A DNA stretch of 8,687 nucleotides from Acidobacteriota bacterium (GTDB lineage: Bacteria > Actinomycetota > Actinomycetes > Actinomycetales > Micrococcaceae), in contig JABBNV010000028.1 of NCBI GenBank assembly GCA_019352125.1, positions 984-9,670 on the forward strand, written 5' to 3'. The notes below the pieces were generated by a model, which did not search any database, was not told the origin of the DNA, and saw only the letters and a program-made list of their open reading frames with translations. Shown in pieces: positions 1 through 5,861 of this stretch (the stretch's first letter is position 1; each line of letters begins with the position of its first letter). The position numbers and the translations under genes are program-made.

Positions 1-126
1 CGGGAACGCTGGCAGGTAGAGATCCACGGTAAAAGGGCCCAACGCCGTCAACATCCCCAGAACGACTATATAGACGAGTTTCTGCCGCCGAGTAAGGGCG
101 TCCCCGGCGTGTGTGAGGGTGGTCAC
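1..126 (-). CDS. Bcr/CflA-family multidrug efflux MFS transporter (N-terminal part, cut by window edge)
   Basis: The first 42 codons of a minus-strand gene are present; the rest lies beyond position 1. After a short charged N-terminus comes the first membrane segment, reading LGMLTALGPFTVDLYLPAFP. This closely matches the TM1 signature of Bcr/CflA drug:H+ antiporters (a conserved ALGP..D.YLPAFP pattern). Members of this 12-TM family export drugs such as bicyclomycin, chloramphenicol or sulfonamides across the inner membrane. The GTG start at 126-124 is preceded on the minus strand by an AAGGA-like Shine-Dalgarno about 8 bases upstream. The gene is divergent from the sugar porter, so the promoters of both lie in 127-269. 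The family call is from one motif only; substrate is unknown. Confidence 0.72.
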   Translation of the reverse strand, partial: MTTLTHAGDALTRRQKLVYIVVLGMLTALGPFTVDLYLPAFP

Positions 127-191
127 TGAAGTGTTCCTTAGGGATTTAAGAGCAATAGGCTTGGGCGGAGCTTACAAAGAAGTCAGTATGC

Positions 192-254
192 TGGGTAACC
201 GTGGATGCTGCGCGAGCAAAATTTTCCGCGCAGGAATAAGTCTACGGTTGCCCA
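192..254 (+). promoter_or_regulatory. Long leader hairpin upstream of the sugar porter (possible cis-regulatory RNA)
   Basis: Bases 192-206 pair with 240-254 over 15 consecutive positions, all Watson-Crick or G-U (wobbles 196/250, 203/243, 206/240). Inside it a second perfect 7-bp stem, CTGCGCG (208-214) with CGCGCAG (227-233), is closed by a 12-base loop containing AAAATTTT. The three wobbles are G-U only if the plus strand is transcribed and would be A-C on the other strand, which favours an RNA element in the sugar-porter leader. The stem ends 5 bases before the AGGAG ribosome binding site (260-264), so folding could influence initiation. No run of T follows, so it is not a canonical terminator. 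I do not recognise it as a known riboswitch or a BglG-type antiterminator. Confidence 0.5.
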
Positions 255-269
255 TGAACAGGAGAAACG

Positions 270-1694
270 ATGGCGTCGGCAGAACCCGTAACAACACCAA
301 AACGGGGCAGGGTAATAGGTGTAACGGTAGCTGCCGCTATTGGCGGTCTGCTGTTTGGCTTTGATACTGCGGTAATCAATGGGGCCAATGACGCTATCAA
401 GGCAGAGTTTGCTCTTGATCCGGCAGTGCTGGGCTTTGTAGTTGCAGTGACGCTGCTGGGTTGTGCCGTGGGTGCGTGGTTTGCCGGGCAACTTGCTGAC
501 CGCTGGGGCCGCAAAAAAATGATGCTCGTAGCTGCATGTCTGTTCGTAGCCAGCTCCATTGGTGCCGGGGTAGCCTTCGCCGCGTGGGACTTGATGATCT
601 GGCGGTTCATTGGTGGCCTGGCCATCGGCATCGCCTCCGTGATTGCCCCGGCATACATCTCCGAGGTGGCTCCCGCCAAATACCGCGGAGCTTTGGGTTC
701 TCTCCAACAGCTGGCCATCACCATGGGTATTTTTCTGGCTTTACTCTCCGACGCGGCATTGGCGAGCTCGGCCGGAACGGCCGCAAGTGGCCTGTGGTTT
801 GGGCTGCCCGCGTGGCGCTGGATGCTGCTGGTAGGCGTCATTCCCGCGGCAGTGTACGGAATTCTTTCGCTCACCATCCCTGAGTCACCGCAATTTCTGA
901 TCCGTGCCAACCGCCTCGATGAAGCCAAAAAGGTATTACGCACTGTTGTTGGCGCCAAGGATCCTGACGCACGGGTCAAGGAAATTCAGGAGAGCTTTGA
1001 GCAGGAGGATCGCACCACTTTCCGTGACTTGCGAGGCACCGCTCTAGGCCTCCAACCTATCCTGTGGGTCGGTATGTCAGTTGCTGCGCTTCAGCAGCTC
1101 GTCGGTATTAATGCGATCTTCTATTACTCCACCACGTTGTGGAAGTCCGTGGGCTTCAGCGAGCAAGATTCATTCACCACGTCAGTTATTACGTCCGTCA
1201 TCAATGTGGCATTGACCTTCGTAGCTATTTTCTTTGTGGACAAAGTTGGGCGCACCAAGCTCCTGTTGGCAGGTTCAATCGGAATGTTTGTGGGCCTGCT
1301 GGCTGCCGCCGTATCGTTCTCACAGTCCACCGGTAGTGGGGATTCCATTTCCCTGCCGCAGCCGTGGGGAATCATTGCCCTGTTGGGCGCCAATATCTTC
1401 GTCATCTTCTTTGCCGCCACCTGGGGCCCTGTGATGTGGGTGGTGCTGGGTGAAATCTTCCCGAACAGGATCCGTTCCCTGGCCCTGGGCCTGAGCACGA
1501 TGGTGAACTGGATCTTCAACTTCCTGGTCACCTTGTTGTTCCCGATTCTCAGTGCATCCATCGGACTGGGTTTCGTTTATGGCGGCTTCGCAGTGTTCGC
1601 GCTAGTCTCCTTCTGGTTTGTCAAAGCGAAGATGCCAGAAGTAACCGGCAGGGAGCTAGAAGACAAGGATAAAGTGGTTCGCCAGAGTAGCTAA
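270..1694 (+). CDS. Sugar porter (SP) family MFS transporter, sugar:H+ symporter-like
   Basis: This 474-residue protein has the length and 12-TM pattern of the MFS sugar-porter family (GlcP/XylE/GalP type), which imports sugars with protons. Signature motifs occur in order: GGLLFGFDTAVI in TM1, DRWGRKK (residues 77-83) in the loop after TM2, PESPQFL (from 204) after TM6, QQLVGINAIFYYS (from 275) in TM7, VDKVGR after TM8, and EIFPNRIRS after TM10. The C-terminal family motif PETKG is altered to PEVTG. The QQL-GIN motif is the sugar-binding face of TM7 in known family members. The ATG at 270 has AGGAG 5 bases upstream. The gene seems to be transcribed alone, with a structured leader (192-254) and a hairpin over its stop codon. 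The substrate cannot be read from sequence; glucose, xylose, arabinose or inositol are possible. Confidence 0.93.
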   Translation: MASAEPVTTPKRGRVIGVTVAAAIGGLLFGFDTAVINGANDAIKAEFALDPAVLGFVVAVTLLGCAVGAWFAGQLADRWGRKKMMLVAACLFVASSIGAGVAFAAWDLMIWRFIGGLAIGIASVIAPAYISEVAPAKYRGALGSLQQLAITMGIFLALLSDAALASSAGTAASGLWFGLPAWRWMLLVGVIPAAVYGILSLTIPESPQFLIRANRLDEAKKVLRTVVGAKDPDARVKEIQESFEQEDRTTFRDLRGTALGLQPILWVGMSVAALQQLVGINAIFYYSTTLWKSVGFSEQDSFTTSVITSVINVALTFVAIFFVDKVGRTKLLLAGSIGMFVGLLAAAVSFSQSTGSGDSISLPQPWGIIALLGANIFVIFFAATWGPVMWVVLGEIFPNRIRSLALGLSTMVNWIFNFLVTLLFPILSASIGLGFVYGGFAVFALVSFWFVKAKMPEVTGRELEDKDKVVRQSS

Positions 1695-1714
1695 AGCTAC
1701 TCAGTGGTAATTTT
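1685..1714 (+). terminator. Candidate intrinsic terminator overlapping the sugar-porter stop codon
   Basis: GAGTAGCT (1685-1692) and AGCTACTC (1695-1702) are a perfect inverted repeat; as RNA this gives a 7-bp stem with a TAAA loop. The TAA stop codon (1692-1694) begins the loop. A TTTT run follows only at 1711-1714, eight bases after the stem, so it is a weak or non-canonical terminator. Confidence 0.45.
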
Positions 1715-1776
1715 GACGGTAGGACTCGTACAGTACTAGCGGGTTGACAATGACCTTTACCAGCAACGCGTACAAC
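1713..1776 (+). promoter_or_regulatory. Possible promoter region for the holin-like gene
   Basis: A perfect -35-like TTGACA lies at 1744-1749 and a second, TTGACG, at 1713-1718. Neither has a convincing -10 at standard spacing: TACAAC (1771-1776) is 21 bases after the first, and TACTAG (1734-1739) 15 bases after the second. The location, after a candidate terminator and before a new gene, supports a promoter here, but the exact boxes are uncertain. Confidence 0.28.
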
Positions 1777-1811
1777 GCGCCAGCAGTGCGCAGATGAGGG
1801 AGGCATTTGAT

Positions 1812-2645
1812 ATGAGTAATTCCAAACATGCCGTACGAACCACAACCGGCCAGCGGAACACCAACGGTTCTTCGTTTCTGGGGGTGGTCAAGACTCTCTC
1901 CCGTCTTGTTCCCAAGCAACTCAACGATGAAATCGCGCTCGCCAAGCTAGAACTCAAGCAAAAGGGCATTGCTGTTGGTGTTGCGGTGGCTTTCTTTGCC
2001 GTAGCCCTCGTGCTGCTTGCCTTCATGATCACTGCGCTGATTGTTGCCGGAATCATGGCTCTGTCCCTGATCATGCCGGCATGGCTTGCTGCCCTCATGG
2101 TGGCAGCGTTCTTCCTGGTAGTACTGGCCATCATGGCACTCATTGGGTTGGCCAAGTTCAAGAAGGCCATGCCGCTCAAGCCAGAACATGCAATCTTCGG
2201 TCTCCGTTATGACGCTGGCGTAGCCAAGTCCGGTGCCGCTTTTGATCCAGCCACGCTGGAGCCCAAGCAGCAGACTAGCGCGGAGATCAAGGCCGCCAAG
2301 GCGCAAAAGAAGGTTGAAGCTGAAAGGAAGAAGGCCGAGCGTGAGGCGAAGGCTGCAGCTGATGGCCCCAGTGCAACCCCTGCTGATCTGCGCAAGCGCA
2401 CTGAACTTCGCCGCTCGCATATAGTGTCCCTGCGTGCCCAGTTGCTGAAACAGGCGGATGTGAAAGCCAAGGCCAAAGAGGTTAGGTCCTTGGCTTCGGA
2501 GCGAGCCGCGCACCTTTCTGAGACCGCTACCGGCAGTGCTCCAGACCTAGTGGAAGCCGCGAAGGCCAGGTGGCTCCCGCTGAGCGTCTTTGTAGTATCA
2601 GCCGGTGCTGCCGTGGTGCTGCTTCGGAAGCTACTGCGCGACTAA
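1812..2645 (+). CDS. Holin-X-like membrane protein (phage_holin_3_6 type) with DUF3618-like C-terminal tail
   Basis: The 277-residue product starts at ATG 1812, chosen because GAGGGAGG (1796-1803) sits 8 bases upstream; an in-frame ATG at 1794 has no such site. Residues about 22-118 resemble the putative actinobacterial Holin-X/YqjE-like family (PF07332): an amphipathic segment LSRLVPKQLNDEIALAKLE, then a long hydrophobic stretch (about 53-88) and a second TM (about 90-113), then a basic cap. Residues about 145-190 are rich in Ala, Lys and Glu and probably form a coiled coil. The final section (about 191-277) has a basic/amphipathic ADVKAKAKE-type stretch and a C-terminal TM (254-271) before RKLLRD, reminiscent of DUF3618 proteins, often encoded beside Holin-X genes. 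Despite the family name nothing here suggests a prophage. Its function is unknown; a membrane or envelope role is inferred. Confidence 0.75.
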   Translation: MSNSKHAVRTTTGQRNTNGSSFLGVVKTLSRLVPKQLNDEIALAKLELKQKGIAVGVAVAFFAVALVLLAFMITALIVAGIMALSLIMPAWLAALMVAAFFLVVLAIMALIGLAKFKKAMPLKPEHAIFGLRYDAGVAKSGAAFDPATLEPKQQTSAEIKAAKAQKKVEAERKKAEREAKAAADGPSATPADLRKRTELRRSHIVSLRAQLLKQADVKAKAKEVRSLASERAAHLSETATGSAPDLVEAAKARWLPLSVFVVSAGAAVVLLRKLLRD

Positions 2646-2711
2646 GTATTTCTGTCCATGTGCCCACTACACACCGGGCGTATGCGTGAAGAGACTCCGG
2701 AGGGGGAAGCG

Positions 2712-3350
2712 GTGCGAATTATTGGTGCGGGGAGTCGTCCCGATGCCGCTGAACCCCGGCTGAACGCCGTTTTTACCGTCCCCAACGTCATCACGGTTGT
2801 GCGGTTTTTGGGTGTGCCACTCTTTGTCTGGCTCATTCTGGGCCAGCACCGCTACGGGTGGGGAGTAGTGGTGCTGGTGCTCATTGGGGGTACAGACTGG
2901 GTGGACGGGTACGTGGCCCGTCGGTTCAATCAAACGTCCAAATTGGGCCGGGTGTTGGATCCGATGGCGGATCGCTTGGCCATGATTGTGGTGGCGGTGA
3001 CCCTGCTGGTGGCGGGGATTGTTCCCTGGTGGTATCTGGCTACGTTGGTGGTCCCGGATGCCGTCTTATTGGCGGTGACGCTGGTGTTCTTTCACTGGCA
3101 TCCGGATCTTCCAGTGAGCAACATCGGAAAGATTCGTACCGCCTTGATCCTGGCCGGAACTCCGCTGCTTTTGCTGGCGCATACCGTGGGGCCAACGCCA
3201 AACACGCTGGGTGTGATCGCCTGGATTCTGCTGTTGGCTGGCATTATTGGGCACGTGATTGCCGCCGTTAACTACTTCCGAGCCATGGTTGCCAAGCATC
3301 GGCGCCAGCAAGCTTTGGGCCATCAGGCCGACGGCGGGGCTCGCCGATGA
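2712..3350 (+). CDS. CDP-alcohol phosphatidyltransferase family protein (phospholipid synthase)
   Basis: This integral membrane enzyme would transfer a phosphatidyl group from CDP-diacylglycerol to an alcohol acceptor. The full family signature D-x2-DG-x2-AR-x8-G-x3-D-x3-D is present as D62, D65-G66, A69-R70, G79, D83, D87; these aspartates bind the divalent metals and D87 is the expected catalytic base. About six membrane segments are visible, as in the family, with VPNVITVVRFLGVPLF (about 23-38) forming TM1. I start at GTG 2712 because GGAGG (2699-2703) lies 8 bases upstream and the resulting VRIIGAG start looks natural; ATG 2682 and ATG 2658 are in-frame alternatives giving 222 or 230 residues without a good ribosome site. 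Length 212 fits PgsA-like or actinobacterial CDP-alcohol-type cardiolipin synthases; which acceptor is used is not decidable. It overlaps the next gene by ATGA, implying coupled translation. Confidence 0.88.
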   Translation: MRIIGAGSRPDAAEPRLNAVFTVPNVITVVRFLGVPLFVWLILGQHRYGWGVVVLVLIGGTDWVDGYVARRFNQTSKLGRVLDPMADRLAMIVVAVTLLVAGIVPWWYLATLVVPDAVLLAVTLVFFHWHPDLPVSNIGKIRTALILAGTPLLLLAHTVGPTPNTLGVIAWILLLAGIIGHVIAAVNYFRAMVAKHRRQQALGHQADGGARR

Positions 3351-4258
3351 TGTGGTTGGCAGTGGCTTGCGCCGTGGCCGGGGCCTTCTTCCTGGCCTTT
3401 GGTGCCCAACGCCAGGGAAGCGCGGTTCAGGCGAATACTGGCGGCTTGGCCCTGGGTGGCAGTGGCGTTATACGGCTTCTGCGGAATCCGCGCTGGATGT
3501 TTGGCCTGTTGCTGTTGGGTGCCGGCATGGTGTGCAATGTGGCGGCCCTGACCATGGGAACACTGACGGTGATTCAACCCATCGGCGCTATTGCGTTGGT
3601 GATTACCACCGTGGTGAATTCGCGGGACCAGGGCATCAGGCTCAACCGGGCCACCGTCGTCGCCATTACCTGTTGCGTCAGTGGAAGTGCTCTGTTTGTG
3701 CTGCTGGCCGTGAATGTGGTGCGGGAAAGTACCCACGTCACCGTGGCGGAGGAGCTAACGGTGGCGCTGTTGGTGGCCGTCGTCGTCGGAATCTTGGGCA
3801 CCTGTGTGGTGCTCTGGCGGCGCAAACTGAAGGCGTTTTTCTACATTTTCGGTGCGGGCGTATTGTTCGGGTTTGTCGCCGTCACTACCCGCATCATTGC
3901 CCACCAGCTCTTTGATCCCAACGGCCTGTTTCTGTTGAACGTGCAGTGGTATTCGGTAGTGGCCATCGCCGTGGCTGGTGGCCTGGGCTCCTGGTTCGTG
4001 CAGAGCGCGTATTCCAGCGGGCCGCCGGATCTCGTGATCGCTGGGCTTACCGTGATTGACCCGATGGTGGGGATTGCGATTGGCATTACGATTCTGAGTG
4101 AGTTGCGTCCCGACGTGCCCGCCGTGGTGGCAATTGCCATGGCTGGGGCGGCTTCCCTTGCTATCGTTGGAGTCATTGCGCTCTCGCGGCACCACCCTGA
4201 TGTGGTGAAGCGGCGGAACGAGTCTAGGCGGGAAACCGTCAAGAGAACCGGTCGCTAG
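3347..4258 (+). CDS. DMT-superfamily (EamA/NIPA-like) membrane transporter
   Basis: The 303-residue protein is almost wholly hydrophobic, with about nine predicted membrane segments (roughly 1-20, 50-70, 73-92, 102-125, 135-157, 163-188, 200-224, 229-252, 260-281) and a basic C-terminal tail. The pair MGTLTVIQPIGAIALVITTV and AGLTVIDPMVGIAIGITIL shows the two-fold repeat typical of drug/metabolite transporters, and the first resembles the NIPA-like branch (PF05653). The ATG at 3347 overlaps the TGA of the phosphatidyltransferase, so the two are almost certainly one operon. Substrate is unknown. Its position between a phospholipid synthase and a glycosyltransferase suggests, only by context, movement of a lipid-linked or lipid-precursor molecule across the membrane. 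Confidence 0.8.
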   Translation: MMWLAVACAVAGAFFLAFGAQRQGSAVQANTGGLALGGSGVIRLLRNPRWMFGLLLLGAGMVCNVAALTMGTLTVIQPIGAIALVITTVVNSRDQGIRLNRATVVAITCCVSGSALFVLLAVNVVRESTHVTVAEELTVALLVAVVVGILGTCVVLWRRKLKAFFYIFGAGVLFGFVAVTTRIIAHQLFDPNGLFLLNVQWYSVVAIAVAGGLGSWFVQSAYSSGPPDLVIAGLTVIDPMVGIAIGITILSELRPDVPAVVAIAMAGAASLAIVGVIALSRHHPDVVKRRNESRRETVKRTGR

Positions 4259-4283
4259 CGCAGATTTGTACTGACCGTATGTG

Positions 4284-4320
4284 TCTAATTCAGGCACGCG
4301 CCGTCTGGTGAGAACACCAG
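4284..4320 (+). promoter_or_regulatory. Possible -10 element and short hairpin upstream of the glycosyltransferase
   Basis: The 87-base gap before the glycosyltransferase contains TCTAAT (4284-4289), a possible -10 without a clear -35, followed by a perfect 6-bp hairpin CTGGTG-AGAA-CACCAG (4305-4320). No T run follows, so the hairpin is not a normal terminator. It may lie near the 5' end of a separate transcript. Confidence 0.25.
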
Positions 4321-4345
4321 CGACAACCCTCCAGGAGTTTCGTCC

Positions 4346-5545
4346 ATGACAGCCCCGAAGCACGACGCTAAGCCGCTGACCGTCCTGATTGCGGCGGACA
4401 CTTACCCGCCACACATCAACGGAGCCGCCCAGTTTGGTTATCGGTTGGCCAAGGCGATGACGGCGCGTGGTCACCAAGTACATGTGCTGGCTGCCCGTCC
4501 CAGCAACGGCAAAGGCTATACAGAGCTCCGATCCGAGGCCACCGTGCACCGGTTGCGCTCGCACCTGATGCCCACCAATGAATACTTCCGCATCTGCTTC
4601 CCCTGGGAGATCAAGAAGGAAATCGGGCTTGTCTTTGACCGCATCAAACCAGACGTGGTGCACGTGCAAAGTCACTACATGATTGGTGAGCACGTGCTGC
4701 GCGAGGCAAAGAAACGCGGCATCCGCATCATCGCTACCAACCACTTCATGCCGGAAAACTTGAACCCCTTCCTGCCATTCCCGAAGTGGTTCAAGGACGT
4801 GATTGGCCGCGTCTCCTGGCGCGACATGGGCAAAAAACTCGGCGAGGCGGACGTTGTCACCACACCTACGCCGTTGGCTGCCAAAGCGATGAACGAGCGG
4901 GCCCGGCTGAGCAAGGTATTGCCGCTCTCCAACGGGATCGACTCCGCAGCATATGAGCTGGAACCCGGGGAAGTGGTTGAGCCGCACGAATTTCCCACCG
5001 TGCTCTTTGCTGGGCGCTTGGCCGAAGAAAAACATATTGATGTGCTCATTGAGGCCATTTCCAAGACCCCGCCGGAGATGAACATTCACCTTGAGATTGT
5101 GGGTGGCGGTGAGGTGAAGGATGCTCTGCGCGCACAGGTTGCCAAACTGAACCTCACTAATCGGGTCAAATTCCTGGGTCTCATTAGCGATGAAGAACTG
5201 CGCATTGCCTACATCAAGGCCAACCTCTTTGTGATGCCCGGAACGGCGGAGCTTCAGTCCCTGGTGACGCTGGAGGCTATGAGCGCGTCCACACCAGTGG
5301 TACTTGCGGATGCCCTGGCACTGCCGCACCTGGTGGAGGATGGCAAAAACGGCTACCTGTTCCGCCCCAATGACAGCACTGATCTGGCGGAGAAGATCAC
5401 CACCATCTTGTCCCTGCCAGCCGAAGAACGTGAGCTGATGGGTAAGGCTGGCCGTGTAATGGTGGAGCACCACGGCATCAAGGGCACCATGGATACGTTC
5501 GAGGATTTGTACCGCGGTGGCACCTACGAGGATCACGCAGCGTAA
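4346..5545 (+). CDS. GT4-family glycosyltransferase (GT-B fold), probably lipid-glycosylating
   Basis: The 399-residue protein has the two-domain plan of GT4 retaining glycosyltransferases. The N-terminal domain carries the acceptor-side loop YPPHINGAAQF (from residue 20) and a DVVHVQSHYMIGEH segment; the C-terminal domain has GRLAEEKHID, with R224 and K229 in the positions that contact the nucleotide-sugar phosphates. The EX7E motif is E302 to E310 (AELQSLVTLEA), typical of this family. These features resemble diacylglycerol glucosyl/galactosyltransferases and MgtA/PimB-like mannosyltransferases, which work at the cytoplasmic face of the membrane; this protein has no signal peptide or TM. 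The ATG at 4346 has AGGAG (4333-4337) 8 bases upstream. The neighbouring CDP-alcohol phosphatidyltransferase and transporter support a glycolipid or lipoglycan role, but donor and acceptor are inferred, not seen. Confidence 0.88.
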   Translation: MTAPKHDAKPLTVLIAADTYPPHINGAAQFGYRLAKAMTARGHQVHVLAARPSNGKGYTELRSEATVHRLRSHLMPTNEYFRICFPWEIKKEIGLVFDRIKPDVVHVQSHYMIGEHVLREAKKRGIRIIATNHFMPENLNPFLPFPKWFKDVIGRVSWRDMGKKLGEADVVTTPTPLAAKAMNERARLSKVLPLSNGIDSAAYELEPGEVVEPHEFPTVLFAGRLAEEKHIDVLIEAISKTPPEMNIHLEIVGGGEVKDALRAQVAKLNLTNRVKFLGLISDEELRIAYIKANLFVMPGTAELQSLVTLEAMSASTPVVLADALALPHLVEDGKNGYLFRPNDSTDLAEKITTILSLPAEERELMGKAGRVMVEHHGIKGTMDTFEDLYRGGTYEDHAA

Positions 5546-5555
5546 CAAAAACGGG

Positions 5556-5561
5556 TAAGAT
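5556..5561 (+). promoter_or_regulatory. Possible -10 box of the tRNA promoter
   Basis: TAAGAT lies 15 bases before the mature tRNA 5' end, so a transcript would start about 8 bases upstream of the tRNA. No good -35 is seen at 16-18 bases, where the preceding gene's last codons lie. Confidence 0.35.
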
Positions 5562-5576
5562 AGCGTGGTTGCTTAT

Positions 5577-5650
5577 GGGGCTATAGCTCAGCTGGTTAGA
5601 GCGCGGGACTCATAATCCTAAGGTCCTCGGTTCAAGTCCGAGTAGCCCTA
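5577..5650 (+). tRNA. tRNA with CAT anticodon (probably elongator tRNA-Met)
   Basis: A complete 74-base cloverleaf is visible: acceptor stem GGGGCTA/TAGCCCT (5577-5583/5643-5649), D stem GCTC/GAGC, anticodon loop CTCATAA (5609-5615), variable loop AGGTC, T stem CTCGG/CCGAG with loop TTCAAGT, discriminator A at 5650. The 3' CCA is not encoded (CCC follows), so it must be added after transcription. D-stem pairing and lack of initiator features (no run of three G-C pairs in the anticodon stem) argue against tRNA-fMet. The CAT anticodon can mean elongator Met or Ile2 with lysidine at C34; the G1-U72 wobble leans toward Met, but this is uncertain. The anticodon stem has a G-U pair and a C27/A43 mismatch. 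Confidence 0.93.
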
Positions 5651-5663
5651 CCCCAACGCAGAG

Positions 5664-5698
5664 GGGCCCGGAATCACAGTGTGATTCCGGGCCCTTTT
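5664..5698 (+). terminator. Strong intrinsic terminator after the tRNA
   Basis: GGGCCCGGAATCAC (5664-5677) pairs perfectly with GTGATTCCGGGCCC (5681-5694) across a 3-base loop, followed directly by TTTTGTTGTT. This is a textbook Rho-independent terminator 13 bases after the tRNA and probably ends both the tRNA and any readthrough from the glycosyltransferase operon. Confidence 0.93.
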
Positions 5699-5773
5699 GT
5701 TGTTGCTGGAGTGTTGAGCTGAGGTGCGAACGTGGTGAGGATCAGGTTGCCTGTGCTCGGGGCGATGCGGTAA

Positions 5774-5789
5774 GTTACTCATCAGTAAC
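5774..5789. promoter_or_regulatory. Inverted repeat, possible operator of the acyl-CoA dehydrogenase gene
   Basis: GTTACT-CATC-AGTAAC is a perfect 6-bp inverted repeat with a 4-base spacer, 72 bases before the acyl-CoA dehydrogenase start. The TTACT-N4-AGTAA form resembles operators of TetR-type regulators of fatty-acid and acyl-CoA catabolism. It would overlap a weak promoter candidate (TTGCCT at 5747, TAAGTT at 5771). No regulator gene is in the window. Confidence 0.4.
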
Positions 5790-5861
5790 AAGGGCCAATC
5801 TCGATTGCTGCCGGTGGTGGCCGCGGCGATGTTGGCGCGGAGATCCAGCAAAGGAACCAGC

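Noticed and set aside
242..979. A 245-codon minus-strand open frame opposite the sugar porter
   Set aside because: It is antisense to conserved sugar-porter motifs and its product is Ala/Ser/Pro/Thr-rich without domains.
1812..2645. Holin-like protein as a sign of a prophage
   Set aside because: No endolysin, structural, integrase or attachment-site sequence is nearby; this family is widespread in actinobacterial chromosomes outside phages.
3755..5548. A 597-codon open frame on the minus strand opposite the transporter and glycosyltransferase
   Set aside because: Its translation is low-complexity and His/Gln/Arg-rich with no recognisable domain, and it lies fully antisense to two genes with clear family motifs; such frames are common in G+C-rich DNA.
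5577..5698. tRNA gene as the integration site of a mobile element
   Set aside because: The flanks hold a normal terminator and housekeeping-type genes, with no integrase and no repeated tRNA 3' end in the window.
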